Shown here one piece after another: positions 1 to 12,400 of a stretch of DNA of 64,000 bases. This stretch comes from Spirometra erinaceieuropaei (lineage: Eukaryota > Platyhelminthes > Cestoda > Diphyllobothriidea > Diphyllobothriidae): contig CACRXP010000686.1 in assembly GCA_902702965.1 (NCBI GenBank), positions 8,028 through 72,027 on the forward strand, written 5' to 3'. Position 1 is the stretch's first letter. The number at the start of each line of letters is the position of its first letter. The position numbers and the translations under genes are program-made. The notes beneath the pieces were generated by a model that did not search any database, was not told the origin of the DNA, and saw only the letters and a program-made list of their open reading frames with translations.

Positions 1-125
1 CAGGGCAGTCGTCCCACGATGTCGTTCCGAATGGCGAAGGCGACGCCCGCGTCCCGTCGCTCTGCCCTGGGTCGACCGCTCCAGAAGAAGGTGTAGCCGG
101 CACCCACCTCCTCCAGTTGGCCTTG
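1..125 (-). pseudogene. LINE-A endonuclease fragment, runs off the left edge
   Basis: Read on the minus strand this encodes the early part of the apurinic-type endonuclease of the LINE-A family: a QGQLEEVGAGYTFFWSGR segment followed by an AGVAFAIRNDIVGR segment, with no stop codons in this short stretch. The same region can be read, damaged, near 38070 in the copy at 37960-41200. Similarity to LINE-A ends abruptly near base 125, where the minus-strand reading becomes the RT C-terminal region of a different LINE (126-1130). The piece therefore looks like a 5'-truncated LINE-A insertion whose 3' part lies outside the window. The family match is from remembered cestode LINE proteins. Confidence 0.8.
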
Positions 126-1130
126 TGTGCATAGCCCAGCATTCACAATCACTTTGAAAGACTGGCCGAGGGGTTCGGTTCATGCGGGTCTTTCTAGCAA
201 TGGAGGTGTCACGTCAGGTTTATAGACACTTTTCGAGGACCGTGAAAAGCCTCCGAGCAGCATCGACTCGGGAGACAGTGTCGTCCTTGCCTCGTCAATA
301 TGGGAGCACCTATGTCCCGAGGCAATTCAAACGGTCCACTTCATCAAGTTGACAGCACTTAATTTCGAGGGGTGCCTTCTGGTTCGAAATGGCGTTCTAA
401 AGCGCTGGTCTTCTGTTTAATAAAAAAAGCCTACTGATTTAGCCACCTCATTTACTGGCAATGTTGCATCCTGTAGGTCCTAGTAGCTTGACGCTAGCGG
501 GTCGACACTATCAACGTGGTTGATGCTAACCGCCCGGCGTTCGGGTGCTAATTCGACATCGTCAAGACCATATCGAACCCTTCCATTTATCCAGTCAGTT
601 GCATAATTAAATATGATGGACGATTTTGCCGATCTGCTGTCTAGTTCCATTATCTATCACAGGGACTCGTCCTCGAGTCACCTGCACTGCGAAACCTCCA
701 GAGAATAATGATGTTAGGCTTCTGCAGTAACATCGACTAGGCTTATGTCGCGATATTTCGCACACCGTCCCATCACTTTTTTAAAGACGGGCACACGGCT
801 TGCCGAACCACAGTCATCCGGACGAAGATCATCTCACCACACTTGCTAAATCAGCCCATGGAGTCAGGATTCCAGTGTTGATTCAAGACTTCTGGACTTT
901 GGCGGGGACCGTTGTCTGCACTGGAAGTCTTTTTTGCTCAACTTCTATACGGTCTTGTTGATTTCTTCCTGAGGAGGTTGGTTGCACGACGCTGAATAGG
1001 CTGGCTATGGATAAAACTCCGTTGCCGAGTGAAGGGGGTGATGGGTCGATCAAAGAAGTCGGGAAGGTGCTCGAAGTCTTCACGCCATCGCCCTGTCAGG
1101 CCTTGTGTACCAGGATCGAGGAACATTCAA
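126..1130 (-). pseudogene. LINE-B reverse transcriptase remnant
   Basis: Minus-strand translation in shifting frames gives a decayed non-LTR reverse transcriptase. In coding order there is a linker with a GRWREDFEHL segment (about 1100-1070), an RT entry motif VPVFKK...YRDISLVDVTAE (about 797-722), FNYATDWINGRVRYG (about 612-565), a corrupted YADD-type block reading HVDSVDPLASS (about 515-480), NEVAKSVG (about 455-430), and the C-terminal SRVDAARRLF and SDCECWAM blocks (about 265-130). The distance between the second and third motifs is only about 110 bp, far too short for an intact palm domain, so an internal deletion is likely. Frameshifts and stops make it non-functional. The clade (RTE- or CR1-like) was not resolved. 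Confidence 0.75.
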
Positions 1131-1930
1131 GCATTCTATACCAATGACTTGTCGTCGATTGAATAGTCCAGCTTGGATACCATTTTCCCCACCGCTGAAT
1201 CAGGGTTACGGAATGCGTTGGCTCCCGTGGACACCGTTGCAGGGATTGGAACATTTGATTCAGACTTTGTACTGTAGTTTCTTCGGTATTTTAAGTACAA
1301 ACTCCTCCCCGACAGCTGCTCGTGTTGTCTGCTGGAGGTTATTTTTGCCGTCGACTTGACTGAGGATGCTGACCACAAAGCCGAAATGGCAATCGAACTC
1401 ATGTGATGGCGCCTCTCGGTCACCGTGCCACAGTGCCGTTATTGGACTTTATGGTATTTATAAAGCATTCAACGTGCCAGATCTCAGCCCGCCGCGGCCC
1501 GTTGGCACCACTGCTGCTTGCCAACAACTGCCTATTTGTGAGGCCTGGGAGCTCGTTTATTTTAGATACCTCCTGCCAAAGTCTGTCCCACGATCTACCA
1601 CCCGTGCGCGCGTTGGGTAGCCATCAGAAAGGCAAACAGGAAGTTGGCCTCTTGTGACCTTCGGTTGTGTGTTTGATCCCTAGAAGTCGTGTTGGTTGTG
1701 TTGAAGTTGAAACGAGAAAGTTCATCCAGGACCACCTGGACTCTGACCGCACGTTAATAGTGCGGGTAGGTGGAGCGGGGTTGATGAACGCTGAAAAGGT
1801 TATCTGGTGTTGTGTCCACGTGTTGGCTTTGCCAGTTCTACGTGTGCGACAGTTTCTCAGGACCCCAAGTTGATTCGAAAGCATTTGAGTGAGGTCTCGA
1901 AGGTAGTCCTTAAACGTCTTTTCTGTCATT
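1131..1930 (-). other. Possible 5' continuation of LINE-B
   Basis: Two minus-strand open frames (1423-1136 and 1929-1624) lie directly upstream of the recognised LINE-B part. The first contains a LDYSIDDKSLV segment at the distance expected for the endonuclease-RT linker. The second shows no motif I can name. Continuity with LINE-B is inferred from position and a weak linker resemblance only. Confidence 0.3.
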
Positions 1931-2100
1931 CTTGGTCACGCAATGGACACAGTCAAATATCCGCGCATTTTTGTGTTAGGTGACTACTAGATCCGAAAGT
2001 TAGTAAGAGGCCTCCCTAACAGGATATTGGAATAGGAACGTCCCGCCCAATTAATAAAGGCAGACCTTCGCATAATTCCGGAAAGGACAAAATATTGCCG

Positions 2101-2297
2101 TGTCCTAATCCCAACAATAACCCTAATATAAAACTAAACCGTTGCCCTAACCTTGAACCTAGCTCTACCCTAAGCTTTAACTCTGCGGTCAAACTTAGCC
2201 CTTGTGTTAACCCTAAACTTGATCCTGACTGGCCTTACCGTTAACTTTCAATCTAATCTTGCACCTAGTTCTTAACCTAATCCTAACCCTAATTTCA
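2101..2297. repeat. Degenerate telomere-like (CCCTAA) tract
   Basis: About 200 bases are made of imperfect 6-8 nt units resembling CCCTAA, with CCTAACCCTAA and AACCCTAA words spaced among variants. The unit corresponds to the TTAGGG telomere repeat used by flatworms. The high divergence indicates an old interstitial tract or a repeat-derived minisatellite rather than an active telomere. Confidence 0.7.
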
Positions 2298-3190
2298 CTG
2301 TAAGTTGGCTTAAAGCCATCCATATTGCAGGCTGTTCCAGTTCTCATATCCTGTTTAGGGGGCCACATAAGTCAGTCCTACCGTAAGAAGTTAATCGCAG
2401 TTAAAAGATTTTGTCGATTTCAGAAGAAGCTTTGATTATCGGAAGTGGGCCTTACCCTGAGGAAATAAGTGACTATTATAAGCTTTCACCCATCTGCATA
2501 CGCTTTTATATCGGGATAAATGTGAGTACGCCCATATCCACTACAATCGATTATGTGGGTTGCACCGTCAAGTTATGTTCATTGGCAGTTTGTAAACAAA
2601 CTAATGGCAAACTACAGCGAAAATAGTCGATGAACTGTAGCCTCTCTACGTGCCAAACAAAAACATCGCTATGACTCCGTAAAGATATGCTCAGGAAATT
2701 TCGCTTCTGCGTGAAATCAAGAAAGAAATCCAGAGAGTCAATGGGTTACCAGAAGTGAACTACCTAGTATAATTATTGGAGGATGGTATTTAGCTAAGCG
2801 AAGTGAAATATGTTTTTTTAATTACCGTAAGAGTAGACCAAACATGACCACTCTCACGCACTCCGCCCTTGTCGGTTATGTTTCTCGTCTCTTCGACCGC
2901 CTGCGAGGGCTTTAACCCCTAGATCCACGTGTCCGTATTGCATACGAGACTATTTTACTGTCAATAATTTCGCGACCATGTAGGTTCGCTGTTAACTGAC
3001 CACTCCGCCCCTTAGAGAACCCTGCGTCTCACGTCTTGCCTGATCTTCAGGACTTTTGTCCGGTGGTGAAGCGAAGCCGCGTTGGCCATAGACAAACCGA
3101 CATGGCAGTCGTTGGAGCGGATGATTGACACTCGCACCCCTTGCATTCATATTTCCGTGTAGACATAATCTCGCCAATGGCTGTAGACAG
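2298..3190. other. No recognised feature
   Basis: One 71-codon frame (2411-2626, +) has no recognisable domain. The stretch separates the telomere-like tract from the 5' break of the LINE-A copy at 3191, and I see no splice-flanked exon of the ATPase gene in it. Confidence 0.4.
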
Positions 3191-4915
3191 CACTAACGTC
3201 AAACGTGTGACCGACTTGGGCTGTGTGCCCCTACCATGGAGGCATTTCTTTGCTGAATATCACTGGGAAGATCTTCGTTAACATCCTCAACCACCTGAAC
3301 CACCAGCTGGAACAAGGTCCGCTGCCGAAAAGCCAGTTCGGCTTCCACCGTCACCGTGGGACCACCGACATGATCTTCGCCGCTCGTCAACTGCAGGAGA
3401 AGTGTGAGGAGATGCGGACCCACCTCTACTTTACGTTCGTGGTTCTGACGAAAGCCGTCGACACGGGAATCTTCCGCATCACGAAGATCAACAATGAATT
3501 GGTCCGCCGGATCTCCAAATCCAGCGAAGCCCTTTGTCGTCTGCAATGCACAGTCTGGAATAGCCACGGTCTCCACCTCAACATCAAACTGAAGATGTAC
3601 AAGGCGGTAATCCTGCCGACGCTGCTGTATGGAACGGAGACATGGATGGTGTACAAGAAACAGGCACGGAGTCTCAATAATTTCCACCTCCGTTGTCTTC
3701 CACGAATGCTGAAGCTAAGGTGTCAGGACCGGATCCCGGACACAGATGTACTGGAGTGAACGTGAATCCTCAGCATCTACGCCATGTTGAGACAGTGGCA
3801 ACCGCGTTGAAGCGTCCACCTCGTGCAGATGAACGAAGAGCGGCCGCCCAAACGACTCTTCTACGGAGATGTCGCCACGGGTTACAGCCAACAAGGAAGT
3901 CATATCCGTCGCTACAAGGACACTCTGAAGACTTTCCTGAGGGGCCTGCAAATCAACCCGACCAACTGCGAAGACCTCGCCCAAAACCGACCGACCTGGA
4001 GGAGGACAGTGAAGACAGGCGCAACGATCTATAAAGCCAACAGCATCACCGCTGCCAAAGCCAAAAGCGAAGCTCGCAAATTTCAAGTGTGCCCACCCCG
4101 CAGCTCCAACGTTCAATCATCCCCGACCTGCCCACGCTGCCAGCGGACGTTCCGGACACCAGTGGGCCTTGTAGGACATCTTCGCACCAATTGCAGCATC
4201 CGGATTACACCAGCTGCTGTCCCCTCGTCCAACTCTGCCTCATACTTCACGCCGACAACTAACACTGACCGGACTCACGAGCCCCCACTACCATTCTCCT
4301 TCTCCTTCCCCCCTCTCTATTGCCTTAACATCCGCTACGACGGCTCCTGTACCCACCACCACGGCACACCATGCTGACACATCATCAAAAATAAATTTCC
4401 CACCAACAACTCCAGCGATGTGAACTCGATCCATACCCGTCCTCATTGTGACCGCACCTTCACCTCACACATCGGCCTGGTCGTTCACTTGCGAATCCAT
4501 CACACAGAGACTGGCGAACCGGTGTCTGGAGCACCAACCTATACCCGCCGCATCCGCCTCCACTGTTCACACTGCCCTCGTACATTCATGCACCGCATGG
4601 GCCTATTCGGCCACATGCGTATCCACGAGAGCGGAATTAACCGCAGCCCCGACACACCTAGCACATCCAGAACACCCACCATGCCTAGCTCAACGCAAAC
4701 CCCGTCGCACAGCACTTCCACCATCAGCAGCTCCATCACTACCATCACCTGCGAAACCGACACTGACGCGGCTGACTTTGCCTGTCTACACTGTCCTCGT
4801 ACACTCATCTCACACATCGGTCTGGTCGGTCACTTGGGAATCCATTGCACAGAGACTAGCGAACCACTACCTCGTCACGTCCACATGGTCAGTGCCTGCC
4901 CGTTTGTCCGCTAGC
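3191..4915 (+). pseudogene. LINE-A copy: truncated RT plus C2H2 zinc fingers
   Basis: The + strand encodes a 5'-truncated LINE-A ORF. It opens in RT with YHGGISLLNITGKIF (about 3230-3275), passes GFHRHRGTTDMIFAARQLQ (about 3340-3395) and reaches the motif A region TFVVLTKAVDT (about 3430-3462). It then jumps directly to the post-RT segment ITKINNELVRRISK (about 3477-3518), so the block carrying the catalytic YADD is deleted. The C-terminal half continues through MYKAVILPTLLYGTETW (about 3595-3645). Two TGA codons interrupt it just after 3756, and the same frame resumes to 4377. Four C2H2 fingers follow: about 4129-4194, 4444-4503 (first Cys replaced), 4564-4626 and 4782-4845, with Ser/Thr/Pro-rich linkers. 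The copy cannot be mobile. It lies upstream of the recognised ATPase exons, so it may occupy an intron of that gene. Confidence 0.9.
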
Positions 4916-4925
4916 CTTCGCTGAA

Positions 4926-6167
4926 GGCCATTCCATTATCCACCAACTGTAGAAACACCGGGTAATTTGCTTCTGGGCCATCAGTCAGCCCCCTGCCCGG
5001 TGTTCTCATTGTCTCGGTATCTCTAATCCTAAGGGAGCATCGAATTCTCACTATGCTTGGTGTCATAAGACATTATTGCGTCGAGCAGGGTACCACTATT
5101 GAGGATCTCTTAACCGAACAAATGGTGCAAACTGCCAAAAGCCATCGCTTTTTTCGGTCCCTGCTGTTCACAGCCGGTGGTATGCAGTTTGAGGAAGCTG
5201 CCCTGACAGTTTTTAATTGCTGCAAGCAATTACTGTGCATATGAAAACAGTAAAATTTTGGCTGTCGGATCCGTCCATTTTACGTCATTAAGTGCTCCTG
5301 AAATGCAGAATTGTGATACTCCGTTAGCTTATTTTTCACTGAAAAACCGTTTGGAAGCTTTAGTTGGCCTATGTCCGGATAGCTTTGGCAGTAGTTTTAG
5401 TCGGTGAACCGCATTGCAGGTTTCATTAGTTATTGTTTTACTGCTGATGTTTTAAGACGCACTGCCTAACTAACTTATGCCGATGCACTTAACTGTTTTT
5501 AACCCGGAAACCAATCTGTCGTACGTGGAAAAACGGAGTGTGTTGAAATATTTCCACATTACGGTATGTTCACTGAATTATGATTTCCGTCACTTTTTTC
5601 CAGATTTTTAACTCTGATGGCGTTTCGAAAGTTGTGACTTTGAGGCTTTTAGACTGACCAGACAACCTCCTTATGAAAACCTTTCCTTTCAATGTGGTCC
5701 TTCAGCCATTGCACCCACCCTCATTATCAGTCGTCTTGATTTGTCTTGTCATTAGAAAATAACGACTTCACTAAGAAAGAAGACAGACCTTGCGAGGCTC
5801 TCCTTTATCATAAACCAATGCGTGCGCCAGTCTCATGTTACCTGTCCAGACAATGGTGCCCTTCATGAAGTCCAGTGTATGGGTGTGCGCACATTTCATG
5901 CATGGTGTTACAACTTGGGGGGGGGGACTGCGTGGCGATCCAGCAATTCGGCGAAGACCGCTGAAACGCCTAACTTCACCCAAAGTCCAAAAGACTGCTA
6001 GGACTGGTCTGCATTGACTTTGCAGGCATTTGCATGTCATGGCCTTCTCGACTTTTGTTCATGAATATTTCTTACCCACTGCCTTCAATAATTGTTTCTG
6101 AGAGCAAGAATTTTATAATACAGCCTGCTTACTGCCTCTTTATCAGCAGTTGTTTTTTTTACTGCAG
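4926..6167 (+). other. Unassigned sequence upstream of the ATPase exons
   Basis: The region ends in a pyrimidine run and TGCAG acceptor at 6167, so at least its right part should be intron. A 63-codon frame at 5053-5244 has a plausible amino-acid mix but no P-type ATPase motif, and the expected preceding ATPase segment (an FFRTxPxHK-like block) was not found here. Confidence 0.45.
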
Positions 6168-6403
6168 GCTTTGCAGCAACGCGGCCTTACAGTGGCGATG
6201 ACCGGTGACGGCGTTAATGACGCAGTCGCTCTCAAGTCCGCTGACATCGGAATAGCAATGGGGAAGAGCGGAACTGACGTATGCAAGGAAGCTGCAGATG
6301 TCGTGCTGGTTGACGACGACTTTAGCAGTATTCTTTCTGCGATGGAGGAGGGGAAAGCGCTTTTTCAAAATATTTGTAACTTTGTTCGCTTCCAGCTTAG
6401 CAC
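6168..6403 (+). CDS. ATP2C1-like: SPCA exon: P-domain hinge to start of helix 5
   Basis: The exon begins in phase 0 after a T-run and TGCAG acceptor. It starts [18 protein letters not shown] and ends RFQLS plus two bases of a Thr codon. The donor is [14 protein letters not shown] is the Mg2+-coordinating hinge motif of P-type ATPases. The frame runs into a stop two bases after the splice point, which supports the boundary. Confidence 0.93.
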
Positions 6404-9400
6404 GTAGGTTGACCATTCTTTATCAGAAGGGTGCACTTTTCTCTCCCGTTTTGGTTTTTGTCCTTATAAGACTGACATGTTTCTTCTTCTGCTCTAAAGG
6501 TCTATCGCTGCTCTATCCCTGGTGGCTGTGTCGACAATTCTTTCACTACCGAGCCCGTTAAACGCTATGCAGATCCTTTATATAAATATCCTAATGGACG
6601 GACCTCCAGCACAGTCCCTTGGCGTTGAACCCCCGGACAAAGAGGTAAATTCTTTACTTGTCTCGGCATTTAACGTACTAAAGTCTGCCCCTTTTATGAT
6701 TTGGAGTCAGTAAGCTGTCAGCCTTTAGACGTAGTTTTTGTTTTAGGCCCCGAAGTTCAGTGTGGAATCTTGGACCAATTGTAGCTTCAAGTCTATTTAA
6801 GTAATGCTTAAGATGCTGCAATTTTACTTTGACGGTACGTTCATACGCCAAGGGGTCGAATCATATTTGGGAGGCCTGTCATTTGATTATTTACCCAGTA
6901 AATTACTGCACCTCTTGTGCTTGTTCTACCCACCAGATCTGTTTTTTTTCCATAAACAGGCTGGGTTTAGACACTTTCTTTTCACTTCCAGTGGCTTCTA
7001 TGCACCAGTGATCTCACCACAAACTTCATTTGGTGATTTCAGCGCTAGTGTCCCGGTACCCACCACTTTCGCGCACTTAACTGCGTCCAGGGAGCTTCTT
7101 AATGTTGAGCACCAATCCGGACCGCCTGGGAGAAACCGCAAAAGTGCACTTTACCAACTTTTTTCGCATGCGCGCTGCTAGCCAGTTGTCAGATCCCATG
7201 AGTTCAGTGCTGTCGCCCTAAATTCAACGGAACTCCATAATTGGACGTGGCGAAAAAGAAATTAACGAAAAACCTGTTTTGAAAGAGACATGACTCTTAG
7301 GCCCTAGGTCATCGTAGCTGAAGAATGAAGCCAGTTAAACTCTCCGGATCCGCAGCCAATGATCCCTGCGCGTGGCGAAGTTTTTCCCTCAATTTCAAAG
7401 ATGTTGGCGTCATCCGTCATGATCGTGGTTGTTTCACGTACAGTCGGTGACTTGACCCATGAAATATGCCTAAATTAACATTAAATCACTAAGCAATCTC
7501 AAATAAGTCCGAATACATCCACCGAAACAGCAAACTACTAATGAACGACCTCCAGCTAAGTGAAAGCGCAAGGTAGGTATTTCGCATACTGTTGCATTTA
7601 TCAGAGATAACAATTGTTTAAAAAACGCAGATGCTAAAAGCTTGGAAATTCCCCAAATGGGTTGACTCTGTTTGTAGAAGTGCATAATGCCTGTTCATGA
7701 GGCATAGGCACAGTAACATACATACAGTAACATACACACATTTTCACTAGCCATCCTCCAAGACTTTGTGTTATATGAAGTCTGGCGCAGAATCAAGTAC
7801 GTGATGTTGGGTCATGTGTTTCTTGGTCTTGTTGCGCGAAATTGATGTAATTTTTCCCGTTTTGTATTGTTTTACATGCGGTTGATTAAAGTGAAGGGGA
7901 TTTCGCCTGATTTTCATAGTGGAGACATCACAGTAATAAGCGTGTTCAGGTCAAATGTTGAAAAATCGTGGCTTTCAGTATTCCCAATCAAATGGCCAAA
8001 CTGATAGGTGGTGTGCTATAGGTTTATTAAGACCTTCTAATTAAGATATTTATTAGAGGCACTCACCAAAGCGGTGAGCTTTTGCACATTCTTTATGCAA
8101 ACGACCCTCTGAATAACTTTTTGTCGAAAAAAGTGAACGATTTTAACGAAAGTTGGCGAAACATGTCTTTATGAATGACTAAAAACAGCTCGTGTTTAGC
8201 TATCTTATTAATATAAATTTTAATACAATATTTCGCTGAGGTGAAAAGAAAAAACTGGAACTTTTGACCGGCTTTTGCACATTACTGAAACATGCTAATA
8301 ATACTTTTGCTGCAGACTTTTCTTTTTGTATGGAAGCCATTTTCGCTATTTTTGCTTACTTTTTAGCCCTTATCTACGCTAACAAATATGCAGAAGAGTG
8401 ACCTTGTAAATAGTTACATGTTGCTTTTACTGCTAATACTATGCTCTTCTATTTTCAATTTAAGTATTAACAGAAACTACGTCGCACAAAAGCCATCTTA
8501 CCGCATTTTCAAAATTTAAGATGACCACTTGGTCATGGGTCCTTTCACAATTGCATTTGGTCTGTTCGCAAATGTTTGTGTGTGTGCATCATCTGTAGGC
8601 TTATTAACGGTGCATTAGGGTTATTCAAGGTGATGCATGTCTGTTACAAAATTTTTAAGTGTCAGCCGACATATTAAAATGGCAGGTCACAACGTGCACT
8701 TTGGAAATTCTAGACTCACTTGTGACAGTAGGCAGGGTTTAAAACTATTCGTGAATTGCAAACCGCTGCAGGACGAAAGGTAAATTTTCCGAAGGTGAAA
8801 ACCTTGGAAATGGCGTACTTTGCTGCGAAGAAAATTTGTGTAAAAACGCTTTGTGTGCAAATTTTCCATAAATGCGACGGAAATCAAAGGAGAGGCGTGA
8901 TAACTAAGTAGTCATTTTTAACGCGCGTGTTCCTCGCAGGCGGCCGCCAAGACACGCATTCAAAAGCTAGCATCCTGTCTTGAATGAACTCTTGTGGGCT
9001 TGCGCTGCATGCTTAATCTGTCTTGTAACCTCACCTTTAAGTTATCCCTTCTGACCAAAGTCATATTTTCAAATTTTTGTTAATATTTCGCCGTTTGGTC
9101 ACCAACCGCATCTATTTGTCCACAGTTTGTCATATATTAGACGGCGTGGTCAGCGATGAATAATGCTGCAAAACCGTGGCAGCCATGGTCGCGTGGTATT
9201 AGTATTTTAGACTAATTACGGAGGGATTTCCCGGCTTTCATTCCTTGCAGGTTGTTAATCAACCGCCGCGACGCGTGCAGGAGGCCATACTGGACCGTCG
9301 TCTCCTTTCTAACGTGCTGATTTCTGCCCTTACCATAGTATCGGGCACTCTTTTCATCTTCTACCGAGAACTGGCGGACAACAAAGTCACCCCACGCGAC

Positions 9401-12400
9401 ACAACCATGACCTTCACCTGCTTCGTTCTCTTTGATATGTTCAACGCCCTCAGCTGTCGTTCACAGGTCTGTTCATTACCACCAATTTGCACATACGTCC
9501 GCATTTTTGATCACAGCCTGAATATGCGTGCAAGACTTCAGTCTAATCCACCCTTCCCTCCGACGGTCGACGTATGTGTCTTAAATTGGATCCGGTTTCT
9601 CGAGCCACACCATGTTTCCATTCATATTTGCATATTTAAAACTGCGGCGAATATGTGGGGCTCAGAAAATTGCATAATAGACGAGGAGAGGAAAGTCTCT
9701 GAATCCAACAGTATTTGCCTAACTTTTTGAACTAAGATGTGGCCCATCATTGAGCATCTAGTCAGACGCTCCACCAATAAGCCGCAGCCTGTCGCTACTT
9801 GAGACTGCGGTTTGATCGACTGACGACCTACAATGAACCAGATATGATCGTACCGACTTTGTTGCCTAGAAAAAAAAGCCTAGCTAGAAAAAAGCGACAA
9901 AGCGTTTCCTGTTATCGTTGTTTCGTGGAAAATTATATATTTTTAAAAAGTTCTCCAATTATGTGCTGTCTATTCCCGATTGAAAGGAATCCATAGTGTC
10001 TATATCTGCTGTGCATTTGCTCAAATCTGTCGGTTGGCTTATTTATTTTGGGCACAGAGCATGGCCGTTGCTTCGGGTGCATAGTTCATATTAGGCTTAC
10101 GGTGTTTATCTCAGGCGACAGAAAAATTCGTAAGTACTTACTGGTTGTGTATTAACGAAGTCAATTGGATACGTTGAAAGCCTACGGAACTGCAAATCGT
10201 TTCGCAAAAGTGTTTAGCAACTTTTCCAAATGAACGTTTTCCCTGGTTTTTAACACCAAATCTTAGAAAGTCATAATTTCCTATTGGGAGATTAACGTTT
10301 CAGCATTTTAGAAGACCTAATTGACCTAAGCATCAAAATTCATCTATCGTGCATATATTCTTCTGGAAGATTTTCTCCCGATGTCATCATCGTAGTTGGC
10401 TGGTAAGGTCTTCTCTGCGAACTCAGCATAGCTTGCTGTAGATTTAAAGTTATGTCTTTGTACCGCCCTCGTCAAATTACCAACTTGGTCGACCAGTTTT
10501 TGCTGGCGACAGGTGATCTCATCATGCCGGGGCCTGGAAGCTGGTAAATCAGTGCTGAATTCGGTTTCTGGATTTCTGCCATCTCTGTGGCCATTCCATC
10601 ACTCCCTCCTCAAAGGTGACTACCCCTACCCAGACTTCTTGGCTACTCTAAAGCAATATATAGGTTGGCTTGTAGGCTACTCCTGAGTGTGCAGATCTTG
10701 TACATCTTTAAACGGCAAAACTTATTGCTTTTCGAAGGACGTCGTCCCTTCTTAGGGCAAAGTTCACCTGCGAGAGTAAAACAAGGGCGTACGAATTGCC
10801 GGTATTGACAGGAAAAAGTTATCGGATTTTGTCCTCTTTGCTTAAGACAGATTGCCTGCTGCATGACTACTGGTTATTGTCGCTCAAAACGCCCCATTGA
10901 TTCAAAATTTTTTTAATTTTGAATGAATAAATGCCGAACAAGATTCGGGCAGTCGCCAAAATACCCTGCGGAAAAGGGTTTATTCCACCGAACTTTCATC
11001 TTTAATTTCACCAAATTGTGGTGGGGTATATGCTTCGTAAGTCGCCGCGTCTACTCTTCGCCAGCCAGCCAAGGGGCTCGAATAGGCCACTGGCGCCTGG
11101 AAGAGGCAGGTGTAAAGCTGATACCGAAATATCCTTCTCCATATCTCATCAGCGCGCCGCGCGCTGACGCGCTTAAACTTATCACAAAGCGCTCAAAGTC
11201 ATGGTTTGAAGGATTCCCAATTGACGGAATAAGTTGGTTCTGTCCAGAACTTGAATTCAGGCGGCAGTACCTTCGTCTTTATGTGGCCTTTATGACATTC
11301 ACGTTTACGCTAGATCAAATACCCCGTGGTTGAAGTCTGTTACATGCGGGAGTGCTGGTGAAAATTAGATCCCTAAGCTTTCGCTTTCGCTGCTATCGCA
11401 TCCACTCTTTAATAACACTTTTGCGTTTTATTATCACTACTAAACTGTAATGTGTGCACATTACTTCGGACCTCTGGATCTCCTCTTGTTTGATCTTTTC
11501 TCACCACTGGGCAAGAATGGTTTCGTTCCTTCCACTCAATCCTCTGTGAATAATTTCCGGGATCATATTAGTCCAGGAAAGCGGTTTCCGAGACCAATAT
11601 CTCAGAAGTTTGTCTATGCGTCCCAGCACAACTGCAGCTATCTGGACACGGGGAACGCTGGGGGATCCACTGCTAAGCCGGAACCCTCGCAGCTGCGTCA
11701 GGCAGCGGCACAAGATCTGCGAAATACGCTTGTCTGGGCTTTTAGCTGGTACAATAGGTGGGCTAACTCAACCGAAATTCCGAAATGCGTTTTCGTTTCA
11801 AAAAGATAAATTAAGTAGGGTTGTAAAACAAGTCAACCTGCAACATAATTCTATAATCTTTCAGTTACCTCAGGATGCCGGCTGCATACAAAAACTACAC
11901 CCTGCAGAAAATGACTACTTAAGTAGCATGAATATTCCCATTGGTTTTCGATGCCCCTAAAAGTTAAATTATAATTCATGAAAAACATGCATAAAAATAT
12001 TCATTCTTTTCCTCGTTCGGTGGATGATTTCGTCTTATAATTTTATATTCGAAAGAGGGACATAATTCGGTTTTAAAAAGTTTGTCAATTCCCGAATAAT
12101 TTTGGACCCGCTCTACCGTCACACCTGAATTCAGGGTTTCCAAACTACAAGCCGTATATTTTCCGCGAACGGAAACCACACATTGCTCTATGGTAATAAA
12201 GGGGGACCACGTAGGGCTCATAAAATTAAACAGTAGATTTGATCCACATTGGTGAATGCAGAGATATGACGATTTATGAACGGCCATGTCACGGTATTTA
12301 GAAGTCCCAAAATGTCCCTCTTTCGAGTATAAAATTAGAAGAAGACGTAAATATCTGCTGAATAAGCAAAAGGCTGAATATTTCTATGCATGTTTTTCAT

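Noticed and set aside
5053..5244. 63-codon + frame considered as the ATPase exon preceding 6168
   Set aside because: It contains no P-type ATPase motif, and the FFRTxPxHK-type segment expected just before ALQQRG is absent.
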